Part shown: positions 25,874-33,324 of the stretch, piece after piece
Numbering within the stretch: the first letter of the stretch is position 1
Layout of the letters: each line of letters begins with the position of its first letter
Source: Aquisalimonas sp007126095
GTDB lineage: Bacteria > Pseudomonadota > Gammaproteobacteria > Nitrococcales > Aquisalimonadaceae
Assembly (NCBI RefSeq): GCF_048323695.1
Contig: NZ_JBLWFT010000005.1
Coordinates: 161,128-225,127, forward strand
Direction of reading: 5' to 3'
DNA length: 64,000 nt
Position numbers and translations under genes: made by a program
Notes under the pieces: generated by a model
What the model saw: only the letters and a program-made list of their open reading frames with translations
Told to the model about the DNA's origin: nothing
Database searches by the model: none

Positions 25874-25908
25874 GATGCAACATTATTACGTTGCGTTTGT
25901 GCAACATT
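25874..25908. promoter_or_regulatory. second Zur-like inverted and direct repeats
   Basis: GCAACATTATTACGTTGC (25877-25894) is an inverted repeat with GCAAC/GTTGC arms, and TGCAACATT recurs at 25900-25908. The TGCAACA element also occurs, reversed, in the site before zur. These could be additional operator copies upstream of the porin-znu promoter. Confidence 0.4.
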
Positions 25909-25942
25909 GGGGGCAGGTTTCTCGGGTGTTGGGCTGGGGGTT

Positions 25943-25966
25943 GGTGGATCTGAAGATCCACCCTAC
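25943..25966 (-). repeat. REP-like palindrome, copy 1
   Basis: GTAG-headed palindrome read on the minus strand, with stem arms GGTGGATC/GATCCACC. The GATC variant shows compensatory change relative to the GACC/GGTC copies. Its GTAG head faces copy 2. Confidence 0.85.
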
Positions 25967-25988
25967 GGCGCCCCCTTCGCGGCGAGCC

Positions 25989-26012
25989 GTAGGGCGGACC
26001 TTCAGGTCCGCG
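25989..26012 (+). repeat. REP-like palindrome, copy 2
   Basis: GTAGGG head then GCGGACC-TTCA-GGTCCGC stem (compensatory C-G pair replacing T-A). Head-to-head with copy 1, 22 bp apart, like a BIME pair. Confidence 0.85.
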
Positions 26013-26022
26013 GATGCCAACC

Positions 26023-27093
26023 CTAGCCCTTCAGCCGTTGCGCCTCTTTCCATCCGGCATCGGCCAGGATGGTGGCGCCTTCGCCCACGCTGAGGGCGTC
26101 GGCGTTGGCGGCGTTGCCGTCCAGGGCGCGTTTGTACACGCCCTGGAGGATGGCCGCCAACCGGAACAGGGCGAAGGCGGTGTAGAAGGGCCAGTCCTGG
26201 ATGCCGTTGTCGCGGCCCGCCTTCCGGCAGTACATGTCCACGAATTCCTGCTCCGTGGGCAGACCCAGCTCGCCCAGGTCCAGATCCGCCAGACCACGAA
26301 TGCCGGGCAGGCCCGACGGCAGGTGGTAGGGAATGCAGCAGTAGGCTAGATCCGACAGCGGGTGACCCAGGGTGCACAGTTCCCAGTCCAGCACCGCCAC
26401 CACTTCCGGACGCTCCGGGTGGAGCATGAGGTTGCCCAGGCGGAAGTCGCCGTGGGCGATGGTGGTCTCGTCGCTGCCCGCCGGAATGTTCTCCGGCAGC
26501 CAGGCCATGAGCTTGTCCATGGACGGATTGTCACCGGTCTTCGACGCTTCGTATTGCTTGCTCCAGCGGCCGATCTGGCGGCCCAGGAAGTTGCCGGGCT
26601 TGCCGAAGTCGGCCAGGCCCACAGCCGCGTAGTCCACGTTGTGCAACCGGGCCATGGCGTCGGCCTTGGCCTCGAAGATGGGCCGCCGCTCGGCCTTCGG
26701 CACCTCCTCGAGGGCCGGATGGCTGTAGACCCGCCCTTCGATGAAGCGCATGACGTAGAAGGGCGTACCGATGATGGCGTCGTCCTCGCACAGCAGCAGC
26801 ATCTCCGGCACGGGCACGTCGGTGTCGCGCAGGGCGCGCATCACCTGGTACTCGCGCTCCACCTGGTGGGCGGACGGCAGCAGCTTGCCCGGCGGCTTCT
26901 TGCGCAGCACGTAGCGGCGGCCGCCGGACTCCAGCAGAAAGGTGGGGTTGCTCTGCCCGCCCTGGAACTGCTTGATGGCCAGTTCGCCGCCGAACTCCTC
27001 CGGCAGCTGCTCGCGCAGGTAGGCGTGCAGGCCGGCCTCGTCGAAACGGTGGGCGTCGAGGACGTCCACCAGCTGTTGTGTCTCTTCACTCAT
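26023..27093 (-). CDS. phosphotransferase family protein, ACAD10/11-N-terminal-like
   Basis: 356-aa aminoglycoside-phosphotransferase-fold kinase of the type fused to acyl-CoA dehydrogenases in ACAD10/11, where it phosphorylates 4-hydroxyacyl-CoAs. Motifs: QFQGGQSNPTFLLES with the ATP-binding lysine region RYVLRKKPPGKL; catalytic loop TTIAHGDFRLGNLMLH and metal-binding VLDWELCTLGHPLSDLAYC. ATG 27093 is chosen; ATG 27114 is an alternative without a better ribosome site. It follows the SDR gene by 55 nt, a pairing common in beta-oxidation gene sets. Confidence 0.9.
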   Translation of the reverse strand: MSEETQQLVDVLDAHRFDEAGLHAYLREQLPEEFGGELAIKQFQGGQSNPTFLLESGGRRYVLRKKPPGKLLPSAHQVEREYQVMRALRDTDVPVPEMLLLCEDDAIIGTPFYVMRFIEGRVYSHPALEEVPKAERRPIFEAKADAMARLHNVDYAAVGLADFGKPGNFLGRQIGRWSKQYEASKTGDNPSMDKLMAWLPENIPAGSDETTIAHGDFRLGNLMLHPERPEVVAVLDWELCTLGHPLSDLAYCCIPYHLPSGLPGIRGLADLDLGELGLPTEQEFVDMYCRKAGRDNGIQDWPFYTAFALFRLAAILQGVYKRALDGNAANADALSVGEGATILADAGWKEAQRLKG

Positions 27094-27148
27094 TCCGTTG
27101 TCGTCCCCATGCATCGACGCCCGGCGAGCGGGCGGGTTGAGCGGTGAT

Positions 27149-27907
27149 TCAGGCGGAGACCGTCTCGCCGCCATCGGCGACAATGGTCTGGCCGGTCACG
27201 TAAGCGCCCATGCGCGAGCCCAGGAACAGCGCCACACCGGCGATGTCCTCCGGCTCGCCGATCCGGCGCAGCGGCGTCTGGTTCTCCACGCGCTTGAGCC
27301 GCTCCGGATCTTCCCACAATGCCTTGGCGAAATCAGTCTTGACCAGCCCAGGGGCGATGGAATTGATGCGGATGTTGGACGGCCCCCACTCCAGCGCCAG
27401 GTTGCGGGCCAGGGACGCTTCCGCGGCCTTGGACATGCCGTAGCAGCCGATGACGGTATTGCCACGCAGGGCGGCGATGCTGGAGAGCAGGATCACCGAG
27501 CCGTTGTTCCGCTCCGCCATCTGCGGCAGCACCATGTTGCACAGCTGCCAGGTGCTCTTGACGTTGGTGTTCATGATCTTGTCGAAGGCCTCGTCAGTGA
27601 GCTCGCTCATGGGGCCGTAGACGGGATTGGTGGCGGCATTGGCCACCAGGATGTCGATGCGCCCCCACTTCTCCATGGTGGCGTCCACGAGCTTCTGCAG
27701 CTCCTCCTTGATGCCGATGTGGCAGGGCACGGCGATGGCCTCATAACCCTTGTCGGTGAGCTCTTTCGCCACCGCCTCGCACGCCTCGGCCTTGCGGCTG
27801 GAGATCACCACCTTCGCGCCGTGCTCGGCGTAGGCTTCGGCGATGGCCTTGCCGATGCCGCGACTGGAACCGGTAATCAGTGCAACCTTGTCTTTGAGAT
27901 CGATCAT
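27149..27907 (-). CDS. short-chain dehydrogenase/reductase
   Basis: 252-aa classical SDR using NAD(P)H. Cofactor motif ALITGSSRGIGKAIAEAYAE, NNAG-equivalent VANAATNP, catalytic Ser in ILLSSIAALRG and Tyr/Lys in YGMSKAAEA, and the C-terminal FLGSRMGAYVTGQTIVADGG. Start at 27907 is supported by GGGAGAAGAAGCG. It lies upstream of the phosphotransferase gene on the same strand and probably works on hydroxyacyl or ketoacyl compounds; substrate unknown. Confidence 0.92.
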   Translation of the reverse strand: MIDLKDKVALITGSSRGIGKAIAEAYAEHGAKVVISSRKAEACEAVAKELTDKGYEAIAVPCHIGIKEELQKLVDATMEKWGRIDILVANAATNPVYGPMSELTDEAFDKIMNTNVKSTWQLCNMVLPQMAERNNGSVILLSSIAALRGNTVIGCYGMSKAAEASLARNLALEWGPSNIRINSIAPGLVKTDFAKALWEDPERLKRVENQTPLRRIGEPEDIAGVALFLGSRMGAYVTGQTIVADGGETVSA

Positions 27908-28052
27908 CGCTTCTTCTCCCGTTGGCTCATTCATGGCGGGCCGGTATCGGTCCGGCTTGTCTGCCTGTTGCCGATGCACCGTGGGCGGCTGGCCCGCACG
28001 GCGTCATCCACGCATACTGTGCCGCCGGCCACCCCTAACCGAGGAGCAGCCC

Positions 28053-28841
28053 ATGACGGCGAAACTGTCCCGCGTCCTGCTGACCAACGACGACGGCATC
28101 GATGCCGACGGCCTCGCCCACCTGACCACCATCGCCCGGGACGTGGCCGAGGAGGTCTGGATCGTGGCGCCGGAGCGGGACCAGAGTGGCAGCTCCCACA
28201 GCGTCTCCCTGCACGAGCCGGTCCGCTGCCGGCGCCTGGGCGACCGGCACTACGCCGTCTCTGGCACGCCCAGCGACTGTGTGCTCATGGCCACGCAACA
28301 CCTGATGCGTGACGCGCCGCCGGCGGTGGTGCTGTCGGGCATCAACCGGGGCGCCAACGTCAGCGACTCGGTGGCCTACTCCGGCACCCTCGGCGCCGCC
28401 ATGACGGCGCTGGTGATGAACGTACCGGCCATCGCCCTGAGTCAGGCGTTCCACAGCCCGGAGCCGGTGCCCTGGGGCACGGCGCTGCGCTACGCACCGG
28501 CGCTGATCCGCGACCTGGCGGGCGGGCCATGGGGCACGGACCTGTGTTTCAACGTGAACTTCCCCGCCATCGCCCCGGACGCCGTCAGCGGCCGGGCGGT
28601 GTGCCGCCAGGGCCGTGGGTCCATCGCCGGGGTGCGTATCGAGGCGCGCATGGACACCCGCGACAAGCCGTACTACTGGTTCGCCTTCCAGCACGACTAC
28701 TCGGGGGTAACCGCCGCGGACACGGATATCGAGGCCCTGCGCCGCAATCACATCGCCATCTCGCCGCTGCGCCTGGAGCGCAATGACGAAACCCTGGAGG
28801 CGGCGCTGGCCGAACGCCTGGGCGCGGAGCGGCCGGCCTGA
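28053..28841 (+). CDS. surE: 5'/3'-nucleotidase SurE
   Basis: 262-aa metal-dependent survival nucleotidase. N-terminal RVLLTNDDGIDADGL with the DD metal pair, then VAPERDQSGSSHSVSL, SGTPSDCV and VLSGINRGANVSDSVAYSGT, all SurE signatures. Start at ATG 28053 is fixed by GAGGAGCAGCCC. The usual pcm and nlpD neighbours are absent; it is divergent from the SDR gene and convergent with the MaoC gene, so this is a stand-alone copy and may not be the only surE. Confidence 0.93.
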   Translation: MTAKLSRVLLTNDDGIDADGLAHLTTIARDVAEEVWIVAPERDQSGSSHSVSLHEPVRCRRLGDRHYAVSGTPSDCVLMATQHLMRDAPPAVVLSGINRGANVSDSVAYSGTLGAAMTALVMNVPAIALSQAFHSPEPVPWGTALRYAPALIRDLAGGPWGTDLCFNVNFPAIAPDAVSGRAVCRQGRGSIAGVRIEARMDTRDKPYYWFAFQHDYSGVTAADTDIEALRRNHIAISPLRLERNDETLEAALAERLGAERPA

Positions 28842-28876
28842 GACGGCCGCCCGACGCCGGCGCGGTCCCGCTGCCA

Positions 28877-29335
28877 TCAGGGCAGGCAGAGGCTCACGGA
28901 CTCGGCAATGCACGCCGGCTTGTCCTGGCCTTCCACCTCGATGACGACCTCGGCGGTGAGCTGGACGCTGCCGTCGTCGCGGTCACTGACGTCCTTGATG
29001 GTCTGGTGCAGGCGTACGCGCGCACCCGCGGGCACCGGGCCGGTGAAACGCAGCTTGTTCAGACCGTAGTTGATGCGGGCGCTGACGCCCTGGATCTCCA
29101 GCAGCTGCTGGGCAAGCATGGGCAGCAGGGAGATGGTGAGAAAGCCGTGGGCGATGGTCTGGCCGTAGGGGGATTCCTCACGGCAGCGCGCCTCGTCAAC
29201 ATGGATCCACTGATGATCACCGGTGGCTTCGGCGAACGCGTTGATGCGCGCCTGATCCACGGTCACCCAGTCCGTCCTGCCCAGATCCTTGCCGCTCTGA
29301 GCCCTCAGCTCGTCGAGACCGTTGACTACCAGCAC
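28877..29335 (-). CDS. MaoC-family (R)-specific enoyl-CoA hydratase-like protein
   Basis: 152-aa hotdog-fold hydratase. GTG 29335 is chosen because AGGAGAAGGCCC precedes it and VLVVNGLDELRAQSGKDLG is the usual N-terminus; the longer frame to 29536 is not supported. Catalytic Asp/His region FAEATGDHQWIHVDEARC followed by YGQTIAHGFLTISLLP, then INYGLNKLRFTGPVPAGARV. It hydrates enoyl-CoAs and is divergent from the thiolase gene, with which it shares a 227-bp control region. Confidence 0.92.
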   Translation of the reverse strand: MLVVNGLDELRAQSGKDLGRTDWVTVDQARINAFAEATGDHQWIHVDEARCREESPYGQTIAHGFLTISLLPMLAQQLLEIQGVSARINYGLNKLRFTGPVPAGARVRLHQTIKDVSDRDDGSVQLTAEVVIEVEGQDKPACIAESVSLCLP

Positions 29336-29374
29336 GGGCCTTCTCCTCTGCTTTGATTCCGCCTTGCGAAACCC

Positions 29375-29415
29375 AATTTTAAAAATTTTGCTTCTGAAAG
29401 CGAACACCCTATACT
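29375..29415 (+). promoter_or_regulatory. sigma70-type promoter for the thiolase operon with AT-rich palindrome
   Basis: TTGCTT (29388-29393), 16 bp spacer, TATACT (29410-29415), reading into the thiolase gene. An AT-rich imperfect palindrome (CAATTTTAAAAATTTTG, 29374-29390) overlaps the -35 region and could be an operator. Confidence 0.5.
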
Positions 29416-29562
29416 GAAACCCAACCGATGGGAAGCGGTCCCCGGGGGTTATGTTGCCATGCACAACAACGGCTTGGCGCACTTCCCGCACAGTCGTTCC
29501 AGAGCGTTCGCCCGTATACAGTGAGTAACCGTCCAAACGGCAAGCCGAATCAGGAGAACATC

Positions 29563-30744
29563 ATGTCCGACGCCGTTATCGTCTCCACCGCCCGTACGCC
29601 CCTGGCGAAGTCCTTCCGCGGCGCATTCAACATGACCCACGGGGCCGACATGGGCGCCCACGCGCTCAAGCACGCCGTGGAGCGCGCCGGCGTGGAGCCG
29701 GCCGAGGTGGAAGACCTCATCATGGGCTGTGGCATCCCCGAGGGCGCCACCGGGCACAACATCGCCCGGCAGATTGCCCTGCGCGCGGGCATGCCCATCA
29801 CCACCGGCGGCACCACCGTGAACCGGTTCTGCAGCTCCGGCCTGCAGACCATCGCCATGGCCGCCCAGCGCGTGCTCGTGGACAAGGTGCCGGTCATGGC
29901 CGCCGGCGGCGTGGAGTCCATCACTCTGGCCCAGGCCAACATGAACAAGACCCACCTGCACAACGAGTGGCTGAAGGCGAACAAGCCGGAGATCTACCTC
30001 TCAATGATCGAGACGGCGGACATCGTCGCCCAGCGCTACGGCGTCTCCCGCGAATACCAGGACGAATACGCCCTGCGCAGCCAGCAGCGCACCGCCGCCG
30101 CGCAGGAGAAGGGCTACTTCAACGACGAAATCGTGCCCATGGACGTGGTGCAGGGCTTCAAGGACAAGGAATCCGGCGAGACGTGGACGGAGAACCGCAC
30201 CGTCAGCATGGACGAGTGCAACCGTCCCAACACCACCCTGGAGGGCCTGAACTCCCTCGAGCCGGTGATGGGCCCGGACAAGTTCGTCACCGCCGGCAAC
30301 GCCAGCCAGCTCTCCGACGGCGCCTCGGCGTGCGTGGTCATGGACGGCAAGCTGGCCGAGCAGCGCAACATCGAACCGCTGGGCATTTTCCGTGGCTTCG
30401 CAATTGCTGGCCTGGAGCCCGACGAAATGGGCATCGGCCCCATCTACGCGGTGCCGCGGCTGCTGGAGCGCACCGGCCTGACGATGGACGACATCGACCT
30501 GTGGGAGCTCAACGAGGCCTTCGCCTCCCAGGTGCTCTACTCCAAGGATCAGCTCGGCATCCCGGACGAGAAGCTGAACGTCAACGGTGGCTCCATCTCC
30601 ATCGGCCACCCGTTCGGCATGACCGGCGCCCGCTGCACCGGCCACGCGCTGATCGAGGGCAAGCGCCGCGGCGCCAAGTACGTGGTCGTCACCATGTGCG
30701 TGGGTGGCGGCATGGGTGCAGCCGGACTGTTCGAAGTCTGCTGA
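29563..30744 (+). CDS. acetyl-CoA C-acyltransferase (thiolase)
   Basis: 393-aa thiolase cleaving 3-ketoacyl-CoA or condensing acetyl-CoA. Active Cys in VNRFCSSGLQTIAMAAQ, second-half His in GGSISIGHPFGMTGAR and second Cys in VVTMCVGGGMGAAGLFE. Start ATG 29563 follows AGGAGAACATC. Strong terminator hairpin directly after it, so it may be transcribed alone, with the acyl-CoA dehydrogenase genes starting 86 bp further on. It fits beta-oxidation together with the adjacent dehydrogenases and the MaoC hydratase. Confidence 0.95.
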   Translation: MSDAVIVSTARTPLAKSFRGAFNMTHGADMGAHALKHAVERAGVEPAEVEDLIMGCGIPEGATGHNIARQIALRAGMPITTGGTTVNRFCSSGLQTIAMAAQRVLVDKVPVMAAGGVESITLAQANMNKTHLHNEWLKANKPEIYLSMIETADIVAQRYGVSREYQDEYALRSQQRTAAAQEKGYFNDEIVPMDVVQGFKDKESGETWTENRTVSMDECNRPNTTLEGLNSLEPVMGPDKFVTAGNASQLSDGASACVVMDGKLAEQRNIEPLGIFRGFAIAGLEPDEMGIGPIYAVPRLLERTGLTMDDIDLWELNEAFASQVLYSKDQLGIPDEKLNVNGGSISIGHPFGMTGARCTGHALIEGKRRGAKYVVVTMCVGGGMGAAGLFEVC

Positions 30745-30760
30745 TCCCCTGAAACCACAA

Positions 30761-30794
30761 CCCCCGGCGGCACAAGGCCGCCGGGGGTCTTCTT
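30761..30794 (+). terminator. rho-independent terminator after thiolase
   Basis: Perfect 11-bp GC stem (CCCCCGGCGGC / GCCGCCGGGGG) with an ACAAG loop followed by TCTTCTTT, 16 nt after the thiolase stop. Confidence 0.88.
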
Positions 30795-30830
30795 TAACGA
30801 CGGGTCTCAACCGCCTGGAGTCAATCAGTC

Positions 30831-32024
30831 ATGGACATCAACTTCACCCCCGAAGAAGAGGCATTCCGCCAGGAAGTCCGTAGCTTTCTGAAAGAGAAGC
30901 TGCCCAGGGAAATGAGCGACAAGGTGCTCAACCACAAGCACCTGACCAAGGACGACCTGGTCAACTGGCAGAAGATCCTGTACGAGAAGGGCTGGGCCGC
31001 CCCCGGCTGGCCGAAGAAGCACGGCGGCCCTGGCTGGACGCCAGTGCAGAAGTCCATCTTCGAGGAGGAAACAGCGCGGGCCGGTGCGCCACCGCTGCTG
31101 CCCTTCGGGCTCGCCATGGTGGCGCCGGTGATCATGAACTTCGGCTCCGAAGAGCAGAAGGAGCGTTTCCTGCCGCCGATCCTCTCCGCTGATGCGTGGT
31201 GGTGCCAGGGCTACTCCGAGCCGGGAGCCGGCTCCGATCTGGCGTCGCTCAAGACCCGCGCCGAGCGGGAAGGCGATCACTACATCGTCAACGGTCAGAA
31301 GACCTGGACCACTCTGGGCCAGCACGCCGACTGGATCTTCTGCCTCGTGCGCACGAACCAGGAGGTCAAGAAGCAGGAAGGGATCTCGTTCCTGCTCATC
31401 GACATGAACACCCCCGGCATCTCCGTGCGGCCGATCCAGCTGCTGGACGGCGGCCACGAGGTCAATGAGGTCTTCTTCGACAACGTCAAGGTGCCGGCGG
31501 AGAACCTTGTCGGCGAGGAGAACAAGGGCTGGACCTACGCCAAATTCCTGCTCGGCCACGAGCGCAGCGGCATCGCCGGCATCGGTCGCGGCAAGATGGA
31601 GCTGACCCGCCTCAAGGAAATCGCCTCGAAAGAGCAGAAGAACGGTCGGCCGCTCATCGATGATCCGTCGTTCCGCGCCCGCATTGCCCGCATCGAGATG
31701 GATCTGGACGCCCTGGAAATGACCGATCTGCGCGTCACCGCGGCCGTGCAACAGGGTCAGGCGCCCGGGCCGGAAGCCTCCATGCTGAAGATCAAGGGCA
31801 CCGAGATCCGCCAGGAGATCTACCACCGCGTGCGCGAAGCCGTCGGCCCCTACGCCCTGCCGTTCCAGCCCGAAGCACTGGACGGCCAGACCGACGATGC
31901 GGTGGCGCCGGACTACGCCCTGTCCGCAGCGCCCACCTATTTCAACAATCGCAAGCTCACGATCTTCGGTGGCTCCAACGAGATCCAGAAGAACATCGTC
32001 GCCAAGATGATTCTGGGCCTCTGA
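30831..32024 (+). CDS. acyl-CoA dehydrogenase, large-subunit (PimC-like) type
   Basis: 397-aa flavin dehydrogenase that introduces an alpha-beta double bond into an acyl-CoA and passes electrons to ETF. Motifs: GWAAPGWPKKHGGPGW, WWCQGYSEPGAGSDLASLKT (FAD/substrate loop), WTTLGQHADWIFCLVR, and C-terminal IFGGSNEIQKNIVAKMILGL. The pattern matches the large subunit of pimeloyl-CoA-dehydrogenase-like pairs; the small subunit follows 31 nt later. Acyl chain preference cannot be read. Confidence 0.93.
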   Translation: MDINFTPEEEAFRQEVRSFLKEKLPREMSDKVLNHKHLTKDDLVNWQKILYEKGWAAPGWPKKHGGPGWTPVQKSIFEEETARAGAPPLLPFGLAMVAPVIMNFGSEEQKERFLPPILSADAWWCQGYSEPGAGSDLASLKTRAEREGDHYIVNGQKTWTTLGQHADWIFCLVRTNQEVKKQEGISFLLIDMNTPGISVRPIQLLDGGHEVNEVFFDNVKVPAENLVGEENKGWTYAKFLLGHERSGIAGIGRGKMELTRLKEIASKEQKNGRPLIDDPSFRARIARIEMDLDALEMTDLRVTAAVQQGQAPGPEASMLKIKGTEIRQEIYHRVREAVGPYALPFQPEALDGQTDDAVAPDYALSAAPTYFNNRKLTIFGGSNEIQKNIVAKMILGL

Positions 32025-32055
32025 GCGAACGCAACAGTTTACGGAGCAAGTAACG

Positions 32056-33207
32056 ATGGATTTCTCTCTGACTGACGAACAGCGCATGCTCCAGGACACC
32101 GTGGAGCGCCTGGTGCAGGACCAGTACGGCTTTGAACAGCGCCGCGGCTACATGCAGGAGAAGGGCGGCTTCTCCCGTGACATGTGGAACCAGATCGCGG
32201 AGCTCGGCCTGCTGGGCGTGCCCTTCCCCGAGGAGATCGGTGGTTTCGGCGGCGGCGCCATCGAAACCATGCTGGTGATGGAAGCCTTCGGCAAGGGCCT
32301 GGTGCTGGAACCCTATGTGGCCAGCGTCGTGACCTCCGGTCAGCTGATCGCCGACGCCGGCAGCGACGCCCAGAAGGAAGCGATTCTTGAGCCGCTGGTC
32401 GGCGGCGAGCTGGTCCTGGCCTTCGCCCACGGTGAGCCGGACAGCCGCTACAGCAACACCCAGGTTGCCACCCGCGCCGAACGCTCCGGTGCCGGTTACA
32501 CCATCACCGGGCACAAGGCCGTGGTGCTGCACGGGGATAGCGCCGACAAGTTCGTGATCAGCGCTCGCACCAGCGGTGACACCATGGATGCCGACGGTCT
32601 CAGCCTGTTCCTGGTCGATGCCGACGCCAAGGGCGTCAGCATCCAGGGTTACCCCACCATCGACGGCCTGCATGCAGCCGAGGTCAAGCTGAACGGGGTG
32701 CAGGTGAGCGAAGATGCCCTGATCGGCCAGGAAGGCAAGGCCGCCGACCTCATCGAGCTGACCCAGGACCGTGGCGCCATGGCTGTCTGCGCCGAGGCCG
32801 TAGGTGCCATGGGCGTGGCCTGCGACCTGACGCTGGACTACCTCAAACAGCGCAAGCAGTTCGGCATGCCCATCGGCGCCTTCCAGTCGGTGCAGCACCG
32901 CATGGTGGAAATGCGCATGGAGCTGGAACAGGCCCGCTCCGCCACCCTCAAGGCGGCCGCCAAGCTCGATTCCGGCGACCCGGTGGAACGGCGTCGCGCC
33001 GTGTCCATCGCCAAGCACCAGGTGGGCATCGGTGGCCGGTTCGTGTCCGAGCAGTCCATCCAGCTGCACGGTGGCATCGGCATGACGGAAGAGTATTACC
33101 TGGCGCACTTCGCCAAGCGTATCGCCATGATCGACAACCAGTTCGGTGACGCCGACGCGCACCTGGACCGGTTCTCGGCGCAGATGGACGTGCCGAAGAC
33201 GGCGTAA
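32056..33207 (+). CDS. acyl-CoA dehydrogenase, small-subunit (PimD-like) type
   Basis: 383-aa partner of the preceding dehydrogenase. N-terminal SLTDEQRMLQDTVERLV, central LGVPFPEEIGGFGGGAIET, and C-terminal QLHGGIGMTEEYYLAHFAKR with conserved FAD-contact residues. Heteromeric acyl-CoA dehydrogenases of this type split the active site between two subunits and are known for dicarboxyl- or sterol-side-chain-CoA substrates. It forms an operon with the upstream gene. Confidence 0.92.
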   Translation: MDFSLTDEQRMLQDTVERLVQDQYGFEQRRGYMQEKGGFSRDMWNQIAELGLLGVPFPEEIGGFGGGAIETMLVMEAFGKGLVLEPYVASVVTSGQLIADAGSDAQKEAILEPLVGGELVLAFAHGEPDSRYSNTQVATRAERSGAGYTITGHKAVVLHGDSADKFVISARTSGDTMDADGLSLFLVDADAKGVSIQGYPTIDGLHAAEVKLNGVQVSEDALIGQEGKAADLIELTQDRGAMAVCAEAVGAMGVACDLTLDYLKQRKQFGMPIGAFQSVQHRMVEMRMELEQARSATLKAAAKLDSGDPVERRRAVSIAKHQVGIGGRFVSEQSIQLHGGIGMTEEYYLAHFAKRIAMIDNQFGDADAHLDRFSAQMDVPKTA

Positions 33208-33268
33208 GGCAACCGGCGGCCCAGGGGTGGATCCCACCCCCGAACCGCATTGATGTACCTGAACCTGC

Positions 33269-33292
33269 GTAGGGTGGACGTTTACGTCCACC
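33269..33292 (+). repeat. REP-like palindrome, copy 3
   Basis: GTAGGG head with stem GTGGACG-TTTA-CGTCCAC; the G-C swap in the stem is compensated on the other arm. It lies singly in the 117 bp between two acyl-CoA dehydrogenase genes, just before the second one's start. Confidence 0.8.
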
Positions 33293-33324
33293 AGGCCAGG
33301 CCCACCCCACTGCACGAGACCACC

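Noticed and set aside
25943..26012. REP palindromes as a CRISPR array or as terminators
   Set aside because: Spacing is irregular and orientation alternates, there are no unique spacers, and no T-tract follows the stems.
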